Shown piece by piece: positions 30,842 to 36,408 of a stretch of DNA of 36,408 nucleotides (the first letter of the stretch is position 1; each line of letters begins with the position of its first letter). The notes under the pieces were generated by a model. That model was not told the DNA's origin. It made no database searches and saw only the letters and a program-made list of their open reading frames with translations. The position numbers and the translations under genes were made by a program. The DNA lies in contig CAMEXM010000013.1 of assembly GCA_945947155.1 (NCBI GenBank), forward strand, positions 1-36,408. The letters run 5' to 3'. The stretch comes from Polynucleobacter meluiroseus. GTDB lineage: Bacteria > Pseudomonadota > Gammaproteobacteria > Burkholderiales > Burkholderiaceae.

Positions 30842-31153
30842 TTAGCGTCTGCTTGGTGTGTAGCCAATCCGATTTCCGTTGTTATCAAAGATATTCGTGA
30901 CGCCAGTTGGCGTTTGCACTTCATAACCTAGGCGATTGCCTCTGGTGTCATAAACGCCATTGGTCGCATTGGAATTCAATGGACTATTTTGATAGTTCAG
31001 AGGACTGTTGTTGTAATTCAGTGGGCTGTTATTAAAGTTCAGTTCACTGTTTTGATAATTGAGGGGACTACTTTGCCAATTGGTTTGGGCTAAAGCGGAA
31101 CGCGCAAACAAGGCGGCCTGGGTAATGAGCACGAGGGCGATGAGGTATTTCAT
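30842..31153 (-). CDS. secreted Asn-rich heptad-repeat protein
   Basis: A 103-residue protein with a clear signal peptide (LIALVLITQAALFARSALAQ). Five 7-residue repeats of the form N-S-P-L-N-Y-x follow (residues 28-62). Then come two related units, VYDTRGNRLGY and IFDNNGNRIGY, and a basic end, PSRR. Repeats like these suggest an extended or beta-helical surface segment; I do not recognise a named family. AGGGAG lies just before the ATG. The gene stands alone between the amidotransferase and the divergent hydrolase gene. Confidence 0.7.
   Translation of the reverse strand: MKYLIALVLITQAALFARSALAQTNWQSSPLNYQNSELNFNNSPLNYNNSPLNYQNSPLNSNATNGVYDTRGNRLGYEVQTPTGVTNIFDNNGNRIGYTPSRR
30968..31072 (-). 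repeat. five tandem 21-bp coding repeats (heptapeptide NSPLNYx)
   Basis: Each 21-bp unit encodes one NSPLNYQ/N heptapeptide. Units 3 and 4 are nearly identical at DNA level, with unit 2 diverged (NSELNFN). Such arrays change copy number by slippage, so the number of units may vary between strains. Confidence 0.75.
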
Positions 31154-31259
31154 GGTGACTCCCTATGAATGAAGTGAGAAGGGTGGCTAAGCAACACATT
31201 CATGCTAATTACGAGGTAGGTCACTACGTGAGCTTTGGCCAGATTTTTTGCTTGGGATT

Positions 31260-32039
31260 ATGATCAAAATAATGTCCACTATAAAAATCACACAATTCTT
31301 GCATGTCTGCCTTATTCTTTTAGCGGCATCGAGCACAAGTCATGCCGCAGAGCCTATAGTCAAAGTAATCCCGCAAACGCAGGCAGTCAAAATCAACGGC
31401 ACTTCCATAGAAGTGGATGTGTATAAGCCCCTAGGACCGCTAAAGGGTGCAGCAATTCTGACCCATGGCTTTACACGCAGCCGCACTACTATGGGAGAGC
31501 ACGCACAGGCGCTGGCGGCCAAGGGCGTTCTAGCGATTACGCCCGATATGCCCTGTACCTTTGACTTTCGCTGCAATGCCAGCGCGATTGCTGGTTTAGT
31601 TAATTTGCTGCGCAATACCGAAACCTTTGGCGGCAGTAGCCAGCGCGTCATGCTGGTTGGTTTTTCAGCAGGAGGCCTTTCTAGCTTACTGGCGGCAGAT
31701 ACGCCTGGCGTTGTGGGATTCGTTGGGCTGGACTCATTTGATCGAATCTTGCCCAATGAAACGGAGCGTGCAGGAATTACGGCGTCCCGGCACCTCACCA
31801 CCGAGGCTCTCCTATTAAGAGCCCCCGCATCAAGCTGTAATGCAAAAGCCGTTGCAGCGCCATGGGGTTCTGAGATGAAAGCCCTTTGGCGCGATGAATT
31901 GATTGCCGGCGCGTCCCATTGCGACTTTGAGGCGCCAAGCGACTGGAAGTGCCGCTTAGCCTGCGGTAATACTGATCCTGCGCGGCAATTGCAGGTTCGC
32001 CAGGGGATACTCGATGCAGCAGCGCGGTGGCTGCAATAA
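31260..32039 (+). CDS. secreted alpha/beta hydrolase
   Basis: A signal peptide (hydrophobic FLHVCLILLAASSTSHAAEP) is followed by an alpha/beta-hydrolase domain: the oxyanion loop LTHGFTRSRTTM, ITPDMPCTF, the nucleophile elbow GFSAGGLSS, GLDSFDRI as a possible acid, and GASHCDFEAPSD as the likely catalytic histidine region. Five cysteines suggest a disulfide-bonded periplasmic enzyme. The substrate is not evident; dienelactone-hydrolase or chlorophyllase-like esterases are the closest match I can name. ATG at 31260 or 31272 are both plausible starts; an in-frame TTG at 31248 is less likely. It converges with the aconitase X operon. Confidence 0.75.
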   Translation: MIKIMSTIKITQFLHVCLILLAASSTSHAAEPIVKVIPQTQAVKINGTSIEVDVYKPLGPLKGAAILTHGFTRSRTTMGEHAQALAAKGVLAITPDMPCTFDFRCNASAIAGLVNLLRNTETFGGSSQRVMLVGFSAGGLSSLLAADTPGVVGFVGLDSFDRILPNETERAGITASRHLTTEALLLRAPASSCNAKAVAAPWGSEMKALWRDELIAGASHCDFEAPSDWKCRLACGNTDPARQLQVRQGILDAAARWLQ

Positions 32040-32089
32040 CCGTTTTAGATACTCGCTAGATCGCCGATAAATAGACTTAGGCGCTTACC

Positions 32090-32500
32090 TCAGGCAATTA
32101 CCTCAACCGTTTTATTTTTTGGATCAATGCGCAATTTGGCACCACTTACAATTGCCGCTGTAATGTCCACATCAAATCCACTCAGCATTGATATGCCACC
32201 GTGGGCAGCGCCTTGCGCCAAAATGGGGTTGACTGTATTGAAAACAATAGCAGACGGGCATAGGTTTCGCATCTTCATTTCATAGAGCATCCATGCGCTA
32301 GCAACACCACCCTTGGCTGTGTCTAAAACCAGGATCATATCGTTATATGATTTGCCAAAAAGTTTATGGCTTGGCCGTGAGAATGTTCCATTAATGCGAT
32401 CTAAATCGTAGCGCGCAGAAAAGCCATCACTGGCACTTAAGCAGTACCCCTCAACGACATCACCTTGGGCATGTCGTGCTGTAAATAATTTCTGACTCAT
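32090..32500 (-). CDS. aconitase X small subunit (DUF126/swivelling domain)
   Basis: The 136-residue protein has the swivelling-domain pattern of the AcnX small subunit: an acidic start, EGYCLSASDGFSARYDLDRINGTF, then GKSYNDMILVLDTAKGGVASAWMLYEM, and ILAQGAAHGGISMLSGFD. With the large subunit it forms a hydro-lyase. In bacteria characterised members act as cis-3-hydroxy-L-proline dehydratases; which substrate is used here is unknown. The ATG at 32500 overlaps the large-subunit stop by four bases (ATGA), replacing a longer in-frame start at 32533, and shows translational coupling. Confidence 0.85.
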   Translation of the reverse strand: MSQKLFTARHAQGDVVEGYCLSASDGFSARYDLDRINGTFSRPSHKLFGKSYNDMILVLDTAKGGVASAWMLYEMKMRNLCPSAIVFNTVNPILAQGAAHGGISMLSGFDVDITAAIVSGAKLRIDPKNKTVEVIA

Positions 32501-33729
32501 GCCAGTCTCCCTGTTTCTGCAGCATTGACGCAATCTTCCATTGAGGCGAGGATGGGTGTGTACCCATAGCCACCTAAAATATTGACCATTTTTGCGCTAT
32601 TCGTAGCTAACTTTTTCCATCCGTTTGCCTCGGCAATTTCCCGTGCATAGGATTGATAAAAGCACATGCCAGCAAAAACAGTGCCACCAGCCTCCTCGAT
32701 CATGGCGGTGTACCCCATGCGATCGGAGTCCGGCTTGACTTGAGGGCTTGTTACTGCCAAGAGGGGCTTCTTGAATTTCTTGCCTTGGCACAAGGCCGCA
32801 ACGCTTTGCATTTCAATTAAGCTCAACTGCGGCGCCGAGAACACGACAACATCAATTTCATCGGTAACGCGGTAGGAGCTCTGCAGTGCCATCACCTCCT
32901 CTTTAGAAATGCTGATCTCTGGTAAGTGATCAAAACTAAGGTCACGCGCATGAATCGCTTCCGGTGTAACCCCTAAGATATGAAATAAAGCAGAGGAACC
33001 AAAGCTTGCCATTGCAGCGCCAAAATGCTTTAAGGAGTCTGAGCCGGGGCGGCCTTCAATTCCTTCAATGACAGGTACTGACCAGTAGTTACCGGACTTT
33101 CTGCCAATGAGGCCGCCTAGAGCGCCCCATTCATTGAGGGACTGCGGCGTCCACGTAACCCGGTAGCGATGGGTGGGCTTGCGATGCTCGTCTAAGTGGT
33201 AGCCATAGCGAGGAGTGCGACCGGTAAGGCCAGCAGAGAGGGCAGATGGACCGCCTTCAAAATTCGATCGGGCGCCGCAGATGCTGTTGGAGTAGATCAC
33301 AACGCCCGTATCACCAAAAGCCAAATGCTCACCAAAGACCGGCGCCATGATGGTTTGGTAATTAATGCAGGTATCCGTCATGGATACGCCCATTTTGACA
33401 AAGGCAGCAATAGCGCGGTGCTCTAAGGAAACCATCTTATCTGTTTGACCTAATTGCTTTGCCTTGCTGAAATCCGTGCCACGTGGATCGGTAATGGTTG
33501 GGATTCGGACTACGCGGTCTTTGGCTGCATTTTTAGCTAATGCTTCAAGCCATTCCACGCCAGTCTCGCCCAAGCTCTCGGTATCGGCCATGATGTGGGC
33601 TTGGGATACCTCTACAAAGTCTTTAGCGCCAAAAAAATCACCGACTTTGATTTGATGTTCAATCGCCATTTTTCGTACGGGACCAAATTCCCCGGCGAGC
33701 ATGGCTTTTTCTTCTGCATTCAGATTCAT
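32497..33729 (-). CDS. aconitase X catalytic (large) subunit
   Basis: A 410-residue AcnX catalytic subunit of the aconitase superfamily. Landmarks include DTCINYQ (a probable cluster-ligand cysteine), YSNSICGARSNFEGGPSALSAGLTGRTP, GALGGLIGRKSGNYWSVP, and a C terminus TNSAKMVNILGGYGY with a further cysteine (SMEDCVN). The enzyme removes water from a hydroxylated acid or amino acid; cis-3-hydroxy-L-proline is the best documented bacterial substrate. The gene follows the Bug binding-protein gene by 20 bases and overlaps the small subunit, so uptake and catabolism are co-transcribed, controlled by the divergent LysR gene. Confidence 0.88.
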   Translation of the reverse strand: MNLNAEEKAMLAGEFGPVRKMAIEHQIKVGDFFGAKDFVEVSQAHIMADTESLGETGVEWLEALAKNAAKDRVVRIPTITDPRGTDFSKAKQLGQTDKMVSLEHRAIAAFVKMGVSMTDTCINYQTIMAPVFGEHLAFGDTGVVIYSNSICGARSNFEGGPSALSAGLTGRTPRYGYHLDEHRKPTHRYRVTWTPQSLNEWGALGGLIGRKSGNYWSVPVIEGIEGRPGSDSLKHFGAAMASFGSSALFHILGVTPEAIHARDLSFDHLPEISISKEEVMALQSSYRVTDEIDVVVFSAPQLSLIEMQSVAALCQGKKFKKPLLAVTSPQVKPDSDRMGYTAMIEEAGGTVFAGMCFYQSYAREIAEANGWKKLATNSAKMVNILGGYGYTPILASMEDCVNAAETGRLA

Positions 33730-33749
33730 TTTTTATTTTTCGTTATGGG

Positions 33750-34733
33750 TTAATCAACAGTTGCGCCAGAGTCGCGAACAGTACGAGCCCATTTCGCAAT
33801 CTCTTTGGTTTGAAAATCAGCCAAACTTTCTTTGAAGTCGGTGTTGGGTAGGACGCCTAAATTTCCAAGGCGTTCTTTAAAGGCAGCTGACGCAGCAACT
33901 TTTTGAGTTTCAGCGCGCAATTTATCGGTGATGGCTGCAGGCAGCTTAGCGGGCGCAAAAACAGCCCACCAAGCGGTGGATTCAAATTGGGGATAACCCA
34001 GTTCAGCAACGGTTGGTACATTTGGCAGCAAGGGGGAGCGATTTTTGCTCGTGACAGCCAGGGGACGAACCCGGCCCGAGTTGATGTGGGTAATAGCCGA
34101 TTGAATGGGATCAAACATCACGGGTATTTGGCCGCCGATTAAGTCCGTCATCGCCGGAGCACTGCCCTTGTACGGGATGTGCTTGAGCTTAATTTTTGCG
34201 GTGGTTTCAAATAGAGCGCCGGTGAGGTGGCCAGGTGTGCCATTGCCTGCGCTACCAAAGCCGATGGAATCGGGTTTTGCTTTCGCTTCTCGAACCAAGT
34301 CTGCCAGGGTATTGATGTTGGTAGCTGGGTTAACCACGATCACAACGGGAGCGCTTGCAACCAGCGCTATCGGTGTGAAATCCTTAATCGTGTCGTAAGC
34401 GAGTTGCTTGTAAAGACTGCCATTAATCGCATTAGTGCCTACCGTACCCATCAAAATGGTGTAGCCATCCGGAGCGGATTTGGCAACCAAGTCTGCGCCA
34501 ATCGATCCGCCTGCGCCGCCCCGGTTATCAATAATGATTTGTTGTTTCAGGTTCTCACCCAGGAGAATGGCCAATGGCCTTGCCACGATATCCGTTGGGC
34601 CGCCCGCCGGAAACGGAACTACGAGCCGGATGGGTTTGGATGGATAGCTTTGTGCTGAGCTAAGCCCTGGCAGGAGAAGTGCGCCCAGAAGTGCAAAAAA
34701 TAGCGGAATGGAGCGGGACGGTAAGAAGTTCAT
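33750..34733 (-). CDS. Bug/TctC-type tripartite tricarboxylate transporter binding protein
   Basis: A 327-residue periplasmic binding protein. A signal peptide (LFFALLGALLLPGLSSAQS) precedes the Bug hallmark YPSKPIRLVVPFPAGGPTDIVARPLA, then IIDNRGGAGGSIGADLVAKSAPDGYTILMGT, KHIPYKGSAPAMTDLIGGQIPVMFD and a C terminus with KEIAKWARTVRDSGA. No TctA or TctB membrane component is nearby, which is usual for Bug proteins in Burkholderiales. Start ATG at 34733, eight bases after AGAGG; an in-frame start at 34781 would lengthen the signal implausibly. The gene starts the aconitase X operon, so the ligand is probably the AcnX substrate or a relative. Confidence 0.9.
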   Translation of the reverse strand: MNFLPSRSIPLFFALLGALLLPGLSSAQSYPSKPIRLVVPFPAGGPTDIVARPLAILLGENLKQQIIIDNRGGAGGSIGADLVAKSAPDGYTILMGTVGTNAINGSLYKQLAYDTIKDFTPIALVASAPVVIVVNPATNINTLADLVREAKAKPDSIGFGSAGNGTPGHLTGALFETTAKIKLKHIPYKGSAPAMTDLIGGQIPVMFDPIQSAITHINSGRVRPLAVTSKNRSPLLPNVPTVAELGYPQFESTAWWAVFAPAKLPAAITDKLRAETQKVAASAAFKERLGNLGVLPNTDFKESLADFQTKEIAKWARTVRDSGATVD

Positions 34734-34826
34734 GGAAGTGGCCTCTTTAGTACGAAAAGGACACGCTAACCTACTAAACATATAATGTAAATTAATATTT
34801 AATTAACTAATACATTAGGTTTACTT
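34734..34826. promoter_or_regulatory. divergent promoter region of the LysR gene and the Bug-AcnX operon
   Basis: For the lysR direction a TATAAT (34781-34786) lies 17 bases after AGGACA (34758-34763). Dyads typical of LysR operators are present: AATTAA-TAT-TTAATT (34790-34804) and CTAAT-AC-ATTAG (34807-34818), plus AACCTA (34768-34773) against TAGGTT (34816-34821). The region probably controls both genes; the exact operator is not certain. Confidence 0.5.
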
Positions 34827-35729
34827 ATGAATATCAATCGCATTGACTACCGCTTACTGAGAAGCTTTTTAGTCGTTGCCCGAATTGAAAACTTTGTTCG
34901 GGCGGCAGAAGCATTAAATATTACGCAATCGGCGCTATCCCAACAAATGAAGGAGCTTGCCAGCCATTTCAATTCGGCTTTATTTGAACGAAAAGGCCGC
35001 AGATCCGTATTGAGTGAATTTGGCAGAGACCTGTTAACGAAACTCGAGCCGCTGATGGGGCAGGTGGATGAGGCATTGCTGCAAAGCATGCATGACGATA
35101 AGCAGGTCGTCGGCGCTCTGCGCATTGGCGCGACGCATACCTATTCGAAGGCGATTACATTGCCAGCCAGTCTGCGACTCTTAAAAACCTACCCGGATTT
35201 AAGAATCGATTTACGCGAGTTATCAGCTGAGCGATTAATCGCCGACTTAATGCAAGGCGATATCGACATTGCGGTATTGCCAGAAGACTATCAGCTGGTG
35301 GAGTTCTACCAGCAACCCTTACTGACTGAGCAATTTGCCCTAATCGGTAAACCGCAAAGCATGGCCAATTTTCCTAAAAAACTATCGATCACGTCCTTTA
35401 AAAACACGGAGCTTGCCTTGCTCAATCGCCAGTTCCTCCTGCGGCAGCAAATTGAAATGGAAGCGCGCAGGGAAAATATTCAGCTCAATGTTCGCCTTGA
35501 GGTATCCACTATGGGGGATTTGCTCGAGATTGCGCGTACAGGAAGCTTTACAGTGATTGGAAGCCCAATCGCATGCTACCGAGATGCAGACTTAATATCA
35601 AGATCCATATCCGGGGAATTTTTAAAGAGAACGGCTGCCCTTTGCTGGCGAAAAGGCAGATTCGTTACCGGCGCCATGAAAGCGTTTCAAGAAACTGCCA
35701 TTGAAATCAGTGAGGACTTAAAAAAGTAA
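34827..35729 (+). CDS. LysR-family transcriptional regulator
   Basis: A 300-residue LysR protein. The N-terminal helix-turn-helix (about 5-64) has DYRLLRSFLVVARIENFVRAAEALNITQSALSQQMKEL and a winged segment LFERKGRRSVLSEFG. The effector domain (about 95-290) has ALRIGATHTYSKAITLPASLRLL and GDIDIAVLPED. It is divergent from the Bug-AcnX operon across 93 bases, so it most likely activates that operon in response to the substrate. A second rhodanese gene follows downstream after 73 bases, with its own ribosome-binding site. Confidence 0.92.
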   Translation: MNINRIDYRLLRSFLVVARIENFVRAAEALNITQSALSQQMKELASHFNSALFERKGRRSVLSEFGRDLLTKLEPLMGQVDEALLQSMHDDKQVVGALRIGATHTYSKAITLPASLRLLKTYPDLRIDLRELSAERLIADLMQGDIDIAVLPEDYQLVEFYQQPLLTEQFALIGKPQSMANFPKKLSITSFKNTELALLNRQFLLRQQIEMEARRENIQLNVRLEVSTMGDLLEIARTGSFTVIGSPIACYRDADLISRSISGEFLKRTAALCWRKGRFVTGAMKAFQETAIEISEDLKK

Positions 35730-35802
35730 GTAAAGTAATGTGTGTTGCCTTGAGTAAAACAAAGAGTAAAGTACATAAAGAGCGATTCCAAAGGAACTCT
35801 CC

Positions 35803-36408
35803 ATGAAAACCATCCTTTTTATAGTAAAAACCATTTTTCTAGCAGTCTCATTTTCTGGGGGCGTAGCCTCGGCCCAGTCCAGCAGTATTGTGGATTTGGA
35901 CTACGTCAAAGCAGCGCAGCAACGCGGAGTCATCCTATGGGATGTGCGCGCCACTAAAAATTACCTGGATGGGCACATTCCAGGCGCAATTAGTATTGGC
36001 GAGATTGGAGCAGCGCTACGGGACCCCAATCGCGAGGACTACATCGACATTGCCGATATCAATGCCATCTTTAATAAAGCTGGGCTCGACATTAATAAAG
36101 AAATTATTGTGTACGGCTCAAGAGGTAACGCCTATGCCTATTTTGGCCTATTCACCATCAATTACTTTGGAGGTAAACAGGCCAAGGTGTTTCATGACGG
36201 CATTGATGGCTGGGCCGACGCTAATTTATCCATCGAGAAAGCCCCATCAACCTTGCCAACAATTAGTGTCAAATTGATTCCACAAGACAATTTAGTGGTA
36301 ACTAATGAGCAAATGCGTAAGCTCTTTAACGATCAATCCGTTCAAGTCATCGATGCAAGAACCTTTAGTGAGTTTAAGGGCAACGATGTGCGCGCCATCC
36401 GGGGTGGT
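35803..36408 (+). CDS. secreted rhodanese-like protein, C terminus cut by window end
   Basis: The frame opens with ATG at 35803 after AAAGGAA and stays open to the last base, giving 202 residues. A signal peptide (ending GGVASAQ) precedes a rhodanese domain: DVRATKNYLDGHIPGAISIG, then IIVYGSRGNAYAYFGLFTINYFG and VFHDGIDGW. A second domain begins (QVIDARTFSEF). The first-domain loop has Ser-Arg-Gly where an active rhodanese has Cys, as in tandem thiosulfate sulfurtransferases, whose second domain carries the catalytic Cys; that part lies outside the window. A periplasmic sulfurtransferase is likely. Confidence 0.8.
   Translation, partial: MKTILFIVKTIFLAVSFSGGVASAQSSSIVDLDYVKAAQQRGVILWDVRATKNYLDGHIPGAISIGEIGAALRDPNREDYIDIADINAIFNKAGLDINKEIIVYGSRGNAYAYFGLFTINYFGGKQAKVFHDGIDGWADANLSIEKAPSTLPTISVKLIPQDNLVVTNEQMRKLFNDQSVQVIDARTFSEFKGNDVRAIRGG

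Noticed and set aside
35888..36277. 129-residue plus-strand frame in the last kilobase
   Set aside because: It is an out-of-frame shadow of the rhodanese gene that starts at 35803 and runs off the window end.
1..36408. CRISPR array, tRNA or rRNA genes, insertion sequences
   Set aside because: No direct-repeat array with spacers, no cloverleaf-like sequence, and no transposase-like frame was seen in any part of the window.

Overview
The window looks like chromosomal DNA from a betaproteobacterium of the order Burkholderiales, and a Polynucleobacter-like freshwater genome is my best guess. The reasons are the orphan Bug/TctC binding protein, the DUF4149, CWC and ChaN housekeeping proteins, and the moderate GC content. 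This is inferred from protein character only; there is no rRNA or tRNA in the window. The genes are dense, with many GTG and TTG starts. I saw no insertion sequence, CRISPR array or tRNA.

Region 1 (about 1-9330) is a selenium locus. A four-gene ABC importer of the putative selenate type (binding protein, ATPase, two permeases) is followed by an EgtB-like selenoneine synthase (SenA), a SelD-type selenophosphate synthase (SenC/SelD) and an EgtD-like histidine trimethylase. Convergent to these lie a TIGR04348-type glycosyltransferase (SenB, selenosugar synthase) and, directly upstream of it in the same operon, a one-chain binding-protein/permease fusion of the glycine-betaine/ergothioneine type. 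Together they can take up oxidised selenium, make selenophosphate, attach it to a sugar, make hercynine, and join the two into selenoneine; the fusion transporter is a good candidate for moving the product or its sulfur analogue.

Region 2 (9387-11433) holds small ordinary genes: an HNH protein, a DUF4149 membrane protein, a CWC cysteine-rich protein and a ChaN-like lipoprotein-family protein.

Region 3 (about 11440-25700) is visibly more AT-rich and accessory in character. On the minus strand is a two-gene nuclease unit: a DUF2779-type RecB-like/DEDD nuclease interrupted by a -1 frameshift at a dnaX-like slippery heptamer, then a GIY-YIG protein. On the plus strand are two back-to-back gene sets split by a strong terminator. 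Set A encodes a zinc-ribbon/TM protein, a secreted Sel1-like protein, a pentameric ligand-gated ion channel homologue, and a zinc-ribbon/TM/coiled-coil/TPR protein. Set B encodes a small unknown protein, a zinc-ribbon gingipain/caspase-like peptidase, a zinc-ribbon SPFH-like coiled-coil protein and a zinc-ribbon MORN-repeat protein. Five of the eight share an N-terminal CxxC-x(10-11)-CxxC ribbon. I consider this the most likely undescribed system in the window: possibly a membrane-linked sensing, protease and channel module.

Region 4 (25700-29890) starts with a perfect 26-bp palindrome matching the ideal LexA SOS box, upstream of a three-gene envelope operon (DUF4407 membrane protein plus two lipoproteins). 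A small unknown gene follows.

Region 5 (29915-36408) has a class II glutamine amidotransferase, a secreted heptad-repeat protein, an alpha/beta hydrolase, an aconitase X operon (large and small subunits plus a Bug binding protein) divergent from a LysR regulator, and a secreted rhodanese cut off by the window end.
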